From positions 1 through 38,773 of the IMG/VR virus record IMGVR_UViG_3300032240_002289: 38,773 nucleotides of DNA; one strand, given 5' to 3'. Source of the DNA: a virus. This document shows, piece after piece, positions 31,535-38,773 of this stretch. The notes under the pieces are model-generated. The model did no database searches. It saw nothing but the letters and a program-made list of their open reading frames with translations, and was not told the DNA's origin. The translations under genes and the position numbers were made by a program. The first letter of the stretch is position 1; each line of letters starts with the position of its first letter.

Positions 31535-32299
31535 TCATCCCGTAATAAAAGTTGGGTTTATTTGCCGCCTCATCGTTATCAGTCCCGTTTGATAGTAAAA
31601 AGGAAAATTTGGCAGCATTTCAGTCATTTTAAAGCCTAACCCTTTACCATTCGTTGAACTCTTCTCAAGCGTAACCTCATAGTACGTTGTAGGGTCACTC
31701 ACTTGGGGAGTAAATTCAAATACCTTTTGCTGAATCGCCCAGTTCCAAAAAGGGGACCATTGAATAATGGTCTTCGCTTGTGGCTCATATTTGAATTCAA
31801 CTTGAATGAATTGCATGATCTGAAAAACTACTGCTTCTTTTAACCCCGTTGCTGAAATATTGACAGATCCATTAATATCTTTATAAAAATCAGGCCCCAA
31901 ATAAGTATAACCTACTAGCTCAGGCACTAAAGTGGTCCCCGCAGATAAATTACTCGTGTAACTTAAAGAACCCGTATAATTGAGAGATAAAAATCCTAAA
32001 GTAGGTCCAATGCTTGAGGGCACTAAAAAATTAAGCTGAAAAATGCCCGTATTACAAGTAAAAGTAACTCGATTTTGCGTTCCCCCGCTGACAGTTCTAT
32101 CAATGGAATAACTAAAAAGCCTTGAAGGTGCGAGCGATGACAACGCAGTCATTACCGCTTGGCAAAGTGTCTCGAGAGAATAATAACCGTACGGGATGGT
32201 TCCAATTAAATCCGAACCTCCGATATTAAAAGTCAGGTTAGCATTGTACGCATCCACTGTAAAACCGTAAAGAAAGAGGCTTTTACTTGTCAGTGCCAT
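31535..32299 (-). CDS. Tail protein following the tape measure (distal-tail-like)
   Basis: The 254-residue soluble beta-rich protein sits directly after the tape-measure gene, overlapping it by one base. That place is usually occupied by the distal tail protein. Features include LGFLSLNYTGSLSYTSN and a middle section rich in aromatic residues (IIQWSPFWNWAIQQKVFEFT). No named domain is recognised, so the call relies on gene order. Confidence 0.55.
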   Translation of the reverse strand: MALTSKSLFLYGFTVDAYNANLTFNIGGSDLIGTIPYGYYSLETLCQAVMTALSSLAPSRLFSYSIDRTVSGGTQNRVTFTCNTGIFQLNFLVPSSIGPTLGFLSLNYTGSLSYTSNLSAGTTLVPELVGYTYLGPDFYKDINGSVNISATGLKEAVVFQIMQFIQVEFKYEPQAKTIIQWSPFWNWAIQQKVFEFTPQVSDPTTYYEVTLEKSSTNGKGLGFKMTEMLPNFPFYYQTGLITMRRQINPTFITG

Positions 32300-34317
32300 T
32301 AAGCCCCCTGCCCGATTTGAGAAAAAGTAAACTGCGTTGCGTCCGATTCTTGTCTCAGCATATCGACTAGCATACGACGAGTTTCGGGCGTTTCAAAATA
32401 ATGCCCCATAATATTCACTTGAACTTCTCTTTTTTGAGCCGGTAAACTCGGAATGGCAGGTTGAGCAATACCGGATTCTACACTCGGAACTGTGGAAACG
32501 CCGGATACTGAGCTAGCGGTGGCTTGAGCGCCTAAACCCGCACTTGAGCCACCAGCTTTAGATCGTAAAAAGCCCGATAAGGTCATAAGAGCGGCCCCGG
32601 CACCTAACGCGAGAGGGTTAGGCGGCCACAGTCCCGAGAGTAAAAGCTCTGAGCCGTAAGCCTCGGCCATATCTGCGACCGTACCGAGCATGAATCCAGT
32701 CATCGCTTGACTCGCGCTTTTTGAACCGTCCCCAATGGCTTTAAATGCACCCGTAGCATTGTGAGCAAAAGACTGTGTGAATTGAGATCCTAATTTAGAA
32801 AAATTTTGCATGTCCGAAGTTGCTTGAGCGCTAGCAGCCCGCATCGAACCTGTAAAACCCGCCATTGTAGACTTGTTATAGTCTGCAAAACGTCTCAATG
32901 ATTCAATGCGTTTTTGATCCGTCTCTTCTTGAACTTTTACAATCTCCGCATTAGTTCGGGCGTTTAATTCTTCTTTTTTTAAGTTAAGTTCTTCATCAGT
33001 CGCAATTTCTTGTAAAGCCCGTTGCGCGTCTAACTCTCTTAATTTTGCGTCACGGAGTTCACGCATCGCGACAATTTTTTCTCCTTGTGCCACATTGATT
33101 TGGTCAACGGAGGTTGCGACTTCTTCTTCGCTTTTAATTCTTTGAAGTGTAAGTTCTTGCAAACTGACTTCGAATTTTGATTTTTCCGCTAATCTTTTGG
33201 CATATTTACTAGAGTCATCCTCAATCGCTTGTGTTTTTTCAGGTGCGGATGATTCTTTTTCTTCAGTCAATTGCTCACGTTTCGATTTGAGTTCTTCTAA
33301 TTTAGTTTCTTGCTCATCTAATGCTTTTTGAATACGCGCGCGATCTTTTTCAGTCGGTGCGAATAGTTTAGACCAAAATCCTGAGCTCGGAGCTCCTATT
33401 TTTGAAAGATTATCGGTCAGCCCTTTAATTTTTTCTTGGGTCCGTCGAATCTGATAATCAGTTTGCTGCTCTACATTCCCAAAATTTCCAATTAAAACAT
33501 GAGAGACACTTTTAGCGAACTCTTCGACGGATTTCATCGCCGTTCGCAAAGTAGGTCCGATTGTTTTATCAAAAGTTACAGCAAAAGCGTCTTTCAATTC
33601 TTTAAGAGCAACGCCTAACCTTTGAACACTGAAAGTCGCGTCGTTCGTGTTCACTTTATTATTTTTAAAAACAGTCTGAGATTTTTCTAAAACTGCGTTT
33701 AAAATGGCTTGTTTTTTTTCAGTCTCAGTCAAAGATGAGACGGTTACCCCAAGAGAATTCGCATATTCACGATAAGCTTTTTGGGAATCAATCACGATTC
33801 CCAAATGTCTCAAAGCGCGAGTTTGCCCCGTTGAAATGGCTTGATTCAGAGCTTCAAAATTTTCAGTCAGTGCACCGCCGAAGACAAGAGTTGAGTTGCG
33901 AGCAACTTCGAGTATTTTCGGCAATTTCCCGGCACTACTGCCCATAGTGACAATTGCTTTATTAGCAGACTTCAAAAGGTCATCCGTATCGATCAATCCA
34001 CCGGCGGCTTTTTCTAGTCCTTCTTTCAAAGTTTCCGCCGCAATGCCAGCATTAGCACTCAGCATTTCAAACTGAGCATTGACTCGTTTAATGGACTCAG
34101 CTTCCTCAACCAAATCGAGAGCTTTTTTAAAGGCATAGGTAGCCGTTGCAACGGCAGCCAGACCTAAAGTTGCGTCCCCGACGAATTTTACCAATTTAAT
34201 CAGAGATTCAACTTCGCCAATCTCATGCAAAGCTTTTTGAGCTTCTTTAGCGTTTTCAATGAATTTTTTGGCGTCTAGATCTAATTTAAATAAGCCAAAA
34301 CCGTCGAATATTGACAT
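32299..34317 (-). CDS. Tape measure protein
   Basis: The 672-residue helical protein sets tail length and is ejected into the cell. It has long coiled coils (about 300-480, with RIQKALDEQETKLEELKSKR), a hydrophobic Gly/Ala-rich segment (LALGAGAALMTLSGFL, about 565-585) and a tail rich in small residues. The known rule of about 1.5 angstrom per residue would predict a tail near 100 nm. It follows the frameshifted chaperone genes, as is standard for siphophages. Confidence 0.9.
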   Translation of the reverse strand: MSIFDGFGLFKLDLDAKKFIENAKEAQKALHEIGEVESLIKLVKFVGDATLGLAAVATATYAFKKALDLVEEAESIKRVNAQFEMLSANAGIAAETLKEGLEKAAGGLIDTDDLLKSANKAIVTMGSSAGKLPKILEVARNSTLVFGGALTENFEALNQAISTGQTRALRHLGIVIDSQKAYREYANSLGVTVSSLTETEKKQAILNAVLEKSQTVFKNNKVNTNDATFSVQRLGVALKELKDAFAVTFDKTIGPTLRTAMKSVEEFAKSVSHVLIGNFGNVEQQTDYQIRRTQEKIKGLTDNLSKIGAPSSGFWSKLFAPTEKDRARIQKALDEQETKLEELKSKREQLTEEKESSAPEKTQAIEDDSSKYAKRLAEKSKFEVSLQELTLQRIKSEEEVATSVDQINVAQGEKIVAMRELRDAKLRELDAQRALQEIATDEELNLKKEELNARTNAEIVKVQEETDQKRIESLRRFADYNKSTMAGFTGSMRAASAQATSDMQNFSKLGSQFTQSFAHNATGAFKAIGDGSKSASQAMTGFMLGTVADMAEAYGSELLLSGLWPPNPLALGAGAALMTLSGFLRSKAGGSSAGLGAQATASSVSGVSTVPSVESGIAQPAIPSLPAQKREVQVNIMGHYFETPETRRMLVDMLRQESDATQFTFSQIGQGA

Positions 34318-34631
34318 TAATTCACCTTAGACGCCTCAAGCGTGAGAGATTCAACCAATGCCACAGTCAGCGGATCAGTTGGATCGAGTGCCGTTTTTGA
34401 TTTCCCCTCAAGTCCCATCGCCCGATCGTAAAACACTTTTCTTACTTTTTCAAAATACTCGGGGTTTCCTAGAGAAATAGATTGGATATCGCACTGGGCG
34501 ACGTGTTCTCGGGCTCGGTTCTGGCGGTCTTGCTTCCTTCCCTCATCGAGAAGGGCAAAAAACCGAATGGCGGGCATAGATAGAATTTCATCGACCGACC
34601 ATCCAAAAAGGTTGATCGCCTCAACCGTCAA
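34317..34631 (-). CDS. Tail assembly chaperone, frameshifted (T-type) part
   Basis: This 104-residue segment has only a TTG as possible start and no convincing ribosome site. The frame is open upstream through 34673 into the poly-A tract of the preceding gene, where a -1 slip would join the two into a product of 243 residues. This is the well-known G/GT arrangement, in which the longer form binds the tape measure. It ends directly at the tape-measure start. Confidence 0.8.
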   Translation of the reverse strand: MTVEAINLFGWSVDEILSMPAIRFFALLDEGRKQDRQNRAREHVAQCDIQSISLGNPEYFEKVRKVFYDRAMGLEGKSKTALDPTDPLTVALVESLTLEASKVN

Positions 34632-34648
34632 ACTAATCGGGCTAATCT

Positions 34649-35047
34649 CTACAGAATCGAGTCCGGTGGATTTTTTTTTTGAGCTTGATATTCCTCAACT
34701 TGGGACGCTCCTTTGATCGTGTCGACCACGAATTGAAGGAGCGCCCCGATTTGAGGTTGAGTCATATTTTTTACGTCTTCCAACGTGATACTCGGACATA
34801 CGGACTGAAAAATACCTAAATAACCTTCTGTCAGGCTATCTATGGTCACGCCTTCCTGAGTCGCTAAGAGTTGAATTTGAGCCATGGACTCAGAGAACTT
34901 CCAAAACTCCAAAACCGTCACTGGATTCATGACGTGAATCTTGCCATGCAATTTGAAGGAAACCGCATCGGCAACTAAGGCGTCGAAGTCCCGAAGGACT
35001 ACAGAAGGTTTCACTTCAGCTTGCGGTTTTTTAAAAAATAGACTCAT
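34649..35047 (-). CDS. Tail assembly chaperone (G-type)
   Basis: The 132-residue soluble protein lies between the tail tube and the frameshifted part, the usual place of the G-type chaperone that coats the tape measure before tail assembly. Most ribosomes should stop at 34649. A fraction would slip at the ten-base A tract around codons 124-126 into the -1 frame. Its body is helical (LEFWKFSESMAQIQLLATQ, PQIGALLQFVVDTIKG). Confidence 0.75.
   Translation of the reverse strand: MSLFFKKPQAEVKPSVVLRDFDALVADAVSFKLHGKIHVMNPVTVLEFWKFSESMAQIQLLATQEGVTIDSLTEGYLGIFQSVCPSITLEDVKNMTQPQIGALLQFVVDTIKGASQVEEYQAQKKNPPDSIL
34671..34680 (-). promoter_or_regulatory. -1 programmed frameshift site
   Basis: In the message, CAA-AAA-AAA-AAT contains the slippery heptamer A-AAA-AAA within a run of ten A. 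After a -1 slip the frame is open (KSTGLDSVEISPIS) into the T-type part. The zero frame ends 8 codons later with TAG. Confidence 0.8.
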
Positions 35048-35059
35048 TTCAGTTCCTTA

Positions 35060-35599
35060 TTAAACGACAGCGGGGTCTCCGTAACGGAAAAACTTATTTG
35101 GAGTCACGCTGTCATCGGGTAGAATATTCCACACAATCTTTAACCTAGCTTGCTCGCTCGGTCCATAGACAATCGTAGATTCAGCGGATGCGACTGCTTT
35201 ATAGAAGTTGTAGTCGCTTGATAGGTCGCTGTCTGCTTTTGACAAAGGGTGCAAAACAAGTAGACCGGCATGGCTCAAGTCCCCGTCTCCAATGGCGTCC
35301 TTAAAATCAATAGCAGCTAGATTTGCATTTCCGGTGCCTAATTTTGTAGCGTGTGGGAATACGACTTTCCAGTTATTCTTGAATTGAACTTCGCTGAGTT
35401 CGGTTGTGACGGTGATTTCTAACCCATTGACTCGGCGATCTCTTACGGTCGTGCCGCTTTGGTCTGCTACGATATTAGCCTTCGAGTATTTTGCCATGAT
35501 CGAGACGTTGGCCATCGTGCCACCGAGATCAAGACCTGCATAAGTAACCCTCATGGGGGTTAATTCCATATTTGAAGTTGTGATTACTGCGTTCGACAT
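35060..35599 (-). CDS. Major tail tube protein
   Basis: The 179-residue beta-rich protein has the size and position of a siphophage tail tube subunit, upstream of chaperones and tape measure and downstream of the tail terminator. It shows a strand pattern typical for such proteins (MRVTYAGLDLGGTMANVSI, VNGLEITVTTELSEVQF, ARLKIVWNILPDD). A hexameric ring of this protein would build the tube. The call rests on gene order and layout. Confidence 0.7.
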   Translation of the reverse strand: MSNAVITTSNMELTPMRVTYAGLDLGGTMANVSIMAKYSKANIVADQSGTTVRDRRVNGLEITVTTELSEVQFKNNWKVVFPHATKLGTGNANLAAIDFKDAIGDGDLSHAGLLVLHPLSKADSDLSSDYNFYKAVASAESTIVYGPSEQARLKIVWNILPDDSVTPNKFFRYGDPAVV

Positions 35600-35613
35600 T
35601 TCAGTCTCCTTTT

Positions 35614-36126
35614 TTATAACTGTTCAAAAATATAACAATCCACTTCCAAGGCGATTTCTCTTCTAAAAACCGCCTGCGGATCTCCTGCGGTGCCTGCATT
35701 CGTATAAAGAGGCGAAAAACTTGCCCCTTGAATGACTACGGTCACTTTACTCTTGTTATCAGCGCTACTGAATTGCGTTTGATCTAAAACCTCATGAATC
35801 GCCGCCTGATAACGATAAGACTTGATCATAATACGCTCGGCGTCTTTATCCTCAACTAGGACCGTGATATTGACCCGACAATTTGCGTTAATATGATTAG
35901 CCGCTGTCGTGCGCTTTTGAAAATCAATGCGGTCGCCGATGATAAAGACAGCGGGCGTTCGGTAACCCATCGCTTTTGGGTAAACGAAATAATCGCGGGG
36001 GGGCTCCATGGTAACGAAATTGTCGTTTCGGTTCGTCCTAATATCATTCAAAGCACCGGGTAAATAAGCCTCAAGCTGAGATTGAATGCCCCGGACACAG
36101 ATTTCGACTAAATGCCGAGTGCTCAT
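35614..36126 (-). CDS. Tail terminator/completion protein
   Basis: A 170-residue protein between the head-completion gene and the tail tube. It has features of tail terminators: an early helix (RHLVEICVRGIQSQLEAYL), a strand-turn segment (CRVNITVLVEDKDAERIMI), then a helix and a C-terminal strand (RREIALEVDCYIFEQ). Terminators cap the tube and join it to the head. It overlaps the upstream gene by 4 bases. Confidence 0.6.
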   Translation of the reverse strand: MSTRHLVEICVRGIQSQLEAYLPGALNDIRTNRNDNFVTMEPPRDYFVYPKAMGYRTPAVFIIGDRIDFQKRTTAANHINANCRVNITVLVEDKDAERIMIKSYRYQAAIHEVLDQTQFSSADNKSKVTVVIQGASFSPLYTNAGTAGDPQAVFRREIALEVDCYIFEQL

Positions 36127-36599
36127 GTGATCCTCTGAATATCGAATAAGAAGTTATTAAAAACATATTGGGCAACTGCTTTTCTAAAGCGTTGCTGAGT
36201 TTCAGGGCTATAAGTCGTAAAGGTTCGAGCAGCGTCCGCGTGGACTGCGTAAGGAATTGAAGTTGAAATGGTAATGGATCGGTCTTCGACGACTTTTTTA
36301 AACCCCTCACCTGGACCGATGACGCTTTTAAAAAGTTTGTTAGTTGCAATCATCATTTTAGAGCCGCCGCCCGGGTACTGTGCAAATTTTTTGAGCTTAA
36401 ACTTGGCATAAGAAGGAGAAAGTTTAGTCCACTCAGTACCTTCACTCTTGTTTTGAGTCATCCACCGCTCACGCTGAACGTCTTGATACATGTGATAAAT
36501 ATTGCGATCTAAAAAAGTACGAATGCTTTTGGCCCGATCTAGCATTCCATCTAATCGGCTTGTAATGCTATCTTGAATGCGTGTGACTTTAGCACTCAT
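36123..36599 (-). CDS. Virion morphogenesis (HK97 gp10/Mu G-like) protein
   Basis: The 158-residue basic protein has a pattern of head-tail joining and virion-morphogenesis proteins: ERWMTQNKSEGTEWTKLSPS (W-x-x-L-S), a YAKFKLKKFA segment, and a mid-section TNKLFKSVIGPG preceding VDAARTFTTYSP-like residues (strictly VHADAARTFTTYSP). It overlaps its neighbours by ATGA on both sides. It probably helps tail attachment. Confidence 0.65.
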   Translation of the reverse strand: MSAKVTRIQDSITSRLDGMLDRAKSIRTFLDRNIYHMYQDVQRERWMTQNKSEGTEWTKLSPSYAKFKLKKFAQYPGGGSKMMIATNKLFKSVIGPGEGFKKVVEDRSITISTSIPYAVHADAARTFTTYSPETQQRFRKAVAQYVFNNFLFDIQRIT

Positions 36600-37258
36600 C
36601 GATTCGGCACCACGTTAGGCACGTAGCCGCGATTGACAGCGAATAGAGGCGCTAAGGATTGACCTTGTCGGGTGTAAAATTCATCTCTTAACTTGTGGGC
36701 CGTATCTCGAGAATGTTCACTGGCTTGTTTCCATTCCGCAATGAGAGCTTGCCTTGCAACGTCCGGCATATCCTCCAGTCGGAAAGTCTCGCTCATATGT
36801 TCAGAGAATCGACTCGCAAGCTTCTGATAGCCTTCCGCTGCGACGTAGGAAACCGCTGCAGCTTGTAGCCCCCCCGGAATTTGGGTGTAATCATCGCCCA
36901 AGCCTAACCAGTTTGACGCATAGCGTAAAAAGGTCTGAATCTCGGCGTCTAAAAAATATTGAACGTAGTAAGTCGCCTCGACTACGGATGATGCACTCGG
37001 GGCCGTGACTGTCGTAAAGTAACCGCTGGTTGGGTCATCGGTTGCGATATACCCACTGGATTGCAGTACTTGATCAACGTACACCCCGAGTGACCCGGTG
37101 GCAGTGGTGAAATCTGTCACGCGTCTAAATTCAAAAGTTTTAAAACGGGTATTCGTCCCGTCAATTTGGCCTAAAACTCTTTTAAAGGCTCGGATCTTAT
37201 CGACTGGGCCGTCGTTTAATTTCATTCTCGAATCTGAGAGAGCGGTAGTCCAAGCCAT
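36596..37258 (-). CDS. Head-tail connector (adaptor)
   Basis: The 220-residue protein begins with a beta part (FKTFEFRRVTDFTTATGSLG, VYVDQVLQS) and continues with helices of the usual connector type (AEIQTFLRYASNWLGLGDDY, ALIAEWKQASEHSRDTAHKL). It lies between the capsid gene region and the tail-joining genes. The beta part resembles the LNG-x-N-T-x-F modules of the fibre proteins. It starts directly after the upstream stop (TAAATG). Confidence 0.6.
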   Translation of the reverse strand: MAWTTALSDSRMKLNDGPVDKIRAFKRVLGQIDGTNTRFKTFEFRRVTDFTTATGSLGVYVDQVLQSSGYIATDDPTSGYFTTVTAPSASSVVEATYYVQYFLDAEIQTFLRYASNWLGLGDDYTQIPGGLQAAAVSYVAAEGYQKLASRFSEHMSETFRLEDMPDVARQALIAEWKQASEHSRDTAHKLRDEFYTRQGQSLAPLFAVNRGYVPNVVPNR

Positions 37259-37678
37259 TTATTCCCCCAACTGCATGAGCGCATCGAAAAGCGTACTCGT
37301 TTCGTCGACCCAGCAATACTTATAACCTAAATCCCTTAAAATCTTTAATTTCAAATTGCACTGCTCGACTTCTTGCTCAGTCTTTGGCGTATCGACAAGC
37401 AGTGTCTGTGTTTGAGTCGCCTCGACCCCAATTTTTGCATAAGGAAAAACAAGATCAATTCGTTTCATTCGGTCAAAGTTTTTATACTTCTCCCTGATCT
37501 CGGGCACGTACCAGTTTTTAAAAACGACTTTAGACTTTGCAATCTGTTCTGGAAGCGTCTTGAAATGCTGAACTGGAGTTGGGACTTTCTCGGTCCTCTC
37601 CAAATCAATTCTCTCCCGTGGCGGCTCACCGGGAGGTAAAATAGTCAGTGAATGCTGAGACGCTTTTCTTTTTGCCAT
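37259..37678 (-). CDS. Hypothetical protein after the major capsid gene
   Basis: A 139-residue protein from the ATG at 37678, which has AGGAG nine bases ahead. An in-frame TTG at 37723 lies within a hairpin and is unlikely. The N-terminal third is basic and proline-rich (LTILPPGEPPRERIDLERTE), and the rest is a mixed fold. By position it may be a minor head protein. No family is recognised. Confidence 0.6.
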   Translation of the reverse strand: MAKRKASQHSLTILPPGEPPRERIDLERTEKVPTPVQHFKTLPEQIAKSKVVFKNWYVPEIREKYKNFDRMKRIDLVFPYAKIGVEATQTQTLLVDTPKTEQEVEQCNLKLKILRDLGYKYCWVDETSTLFDALMQLGE

Positions 37679-37699
37679 GGACTCACTCCTGTATGGAGA

Positions 37700-37716
37700 G
37701 TGTGGATCACCCACAC
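37700..37716 (-). promoter_or_regulatory. Hairpin between capsid and next gene
   Basis: GTGTGG and CCACAC form a 6-bp stem around five bases in the short gap after the major capsid stop. No T run follows, so this is probably an mRNA-stabilising or processing hairpin that keeps capsid mRNA abundant. Confidence 0.45.
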
Positions 37717-37738
37717 CCCCCAATCAAGAATTAAATCA

Positions 37739-38773
37739 TCAAGCGGACCCGTCGTTGCCTTGGAAAGCATAACGAGGATCGATGAAATCAGCGTTAGATC
37801 GCAGTCTCAACTTGAAACGCACCACGTCGCGGTCAAAGGATTGACCGGATTGTGGGTTTTCAAGTTCCACGACTGCAGCTTCTCGAACCTGAACGACGAA
37901 CCATGGGACCTTGGAATCAACCAGGTACCAGGCTTTTGAGCTACCAGTGACGGCGCCCGAGTTGTCGAACATGAATCGGCTGACTACCTTCTCAGCAATG
38001 CCTTCGATCGGGTTGATCGAGAAAGCGCCGCCGGTCTGTCCAGCGGTTGCACCCGTTGGGTAGTAGGCAGAGTGAAGGAGAACAGACAAGTCAAATGTCT
38101 GTGTCGGTCCACAGAGAATCTTGTCAGGCTGAACGTTCATCTTGAGGCCTAACAAGTTCTTCTGATTCATGAGAGCCACGAAAGCGCTCTGAATATTTGC
38201 TTGGTTAAGAGCACCGTAAGAAGCAGGGCGAGTAGCGCCGCCGCCGACGAGAGCGGTTGACCAAGGGTAGGTGGATTCGTCCGCTGGCTGAGTTTCAGAC
38301 ACAGGGATAGAAAGCCCGCCGTAGCTCATGTTAGCTACAGAAGCCAACTTACCGTAAGCAAGAACTTCGAGAACTTGCTTGGCGTACTGACCAAGTAAAC
38401 CAGATTGCTTTTGAAATTGTCCGGTCTGATCGTCTTCAAGCAATTCTTTCGAAACTGCGAAGAGTGTCCCAAACTTCTTGTTCCGAAGTTTCAAATCCAA
38501 GCCAGCTGCGCCGACTTCTGGATAAACTTCTTGCTCACCAATGGCACCGGGGAAACCGACACCATGAAGGGGAGCATAGAGTTCTTCGAGTTTAGAGGAT
38601 TGAACCGTGTGGGTCCAGTTCTCAAAAGTCGTAGGCACGGTCTCATACATCGAGTTAACGATGCTCTGAACGCCTGCGCGAAGAACTTGAGGAAACAAAG
38701 TCACCGAATCAGCTTCGGTTAACTTCTGGCGTGCTTTTTTAAAGCTCCATGTTCTTTTGTGAACAGGAAACTC
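37739..38773 (-). CDS. Major capsid protein, main part (starts at 267 across the join)
   Basis: This part holds residues from the join to the stop and contains most of the 392-residue capsid protein. It shows a recognisable capsid pattern: a long N-terminal arm (VLRAGVQSIVNSMYETVPTT), a spine helix (GQFQKQSGLLGQYAKQVLEV), peripheral and axial regions (QANIQSAFVALMNQKNLLGL, NPIEGIAEKVVSRFM), and a C-terminal strand pair ending QSFDRDVVRFKLRLRSNADF. The layout resembles Mu gpT-type and HK97-fold major heads. The arm follows GDYVEKPDDE-like context only in function; no direct motif is claimed. The gene is preceded by protease, scaffold and decoration genes. Confidence 0.85.
   Translation of the reverse strand, partial: EFPVHKRTWSFKKARQKLTEADSVTLFPQVLRAGVQSIVNSMYETVPTTFENWTHTVQSSKLEELYAPLHGVGFPGAIGEQEVYPEVGAAGLDLKLRNKKFGTLFAVSKELLEDDQTGQFQKQSGLLGQYAKQVLEVLAYGKLASVANMSYGGLSIPVSETQPADESTYPWSTALVGGGATRPASYGALNQANIQSAFVALMNQKNLLGLKMNVQPDKILCGPTQTFDLSVLLHSAYYPTGATAGQTGGAFSINPIEGIAEKVVSRFMFDNSGAVTGSSKAWYLVDSKVPWFVVQVREAAVVELENPQSGQSFDRDVVRFKLRLRSNADFIDPRYAFQGNDGSA
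38651..38773. repeat. Right copy of 123-bp terminal direct repeat
   Basis: This copy is identical to positions 1-123 and ends the window. It lies within the major capsid gene, which reads through the join. One copy should be removed to close the circle. Confidence 0.95.

Overview
The window is a complete tailed-phage genome. Its first 123 bases recur exactly as its last 123 bases (1-123 = 38651-38773), as expected from a circular assembly cut open inside the major capsid gene. The unique circle is therefore 38,650 bp. Tail-tube, tail-terminator, tape-measure and frameshifted chaperone genes are present, and no contractile sheath gene was seen, so it reads as a siphovirus. A lipobox lipoprotein in the lysis cassette and a transglycosylase endolysin without a wall-binding domain suggest a Gram-negative host; the host genus cannot be read from the sequence. 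No integrase, CI-like repressor, DNA polymerase or RNA polymerase gene was seen, so a virulent lifestyle using host replication enzymes is the simplest reading.

Nearly everything is on the minus strand, so read from high to low coordinates. (1) Replication/recombination operon, 18435 to 14590: replication protein, two small loader-like proteins, a secreted protein, ERF annealing protein, SSB, small proteins and an HTH protein. Its leader carries a terminator directly in front of the first ribosome-binding site. (2) Virion-surface cassette, 14178 to 8121: zinc ribbon, small structural proteins, a coiled-coil fibre built of 18-residue repeats, and a 1022-aa protein fusing a tail-fibre N terminus to a multicopper oxidase. 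(3) Late operon, 7879 down through position 1 and round the circle to 21655: terminase, an odd tRNA, a 26-aa membrane peptide, MuF protein, portal, protease-scaffold, decoration protein, major capsid protein, connectors, tail tube, chaperones with a -1 frameshift, tape measure, baseplate, fibres and lysis genes. (4) Plus-strand genes: a VRR-NUC nuclease (14199-14600), a ParB-like/DNA methyltransferase fusion (18665-20026), a Cys-rich protein and three small proteins (20345-21658).

The most remarkable element is the fibre-multicopper oxidase fusion (8121-11189). Its N-terminal ~200 residues look like phage fibre, and it keeps almost all the copper-ligand motifs of a three-domain oxidase, but Asp replaces the final type-1 copper His. 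It has no signal peptide, and terminators lie on both sides of it. The inference is a virion-displayed oxidase. Other notable features are a tRNA with an 18-nt anticodon loop holding an extra hairpin, a tandemly duplicated terminator unit, beta modules shared among several tail proteins, and very tightly overlapped lysis genes, one of them only 48 codons long.
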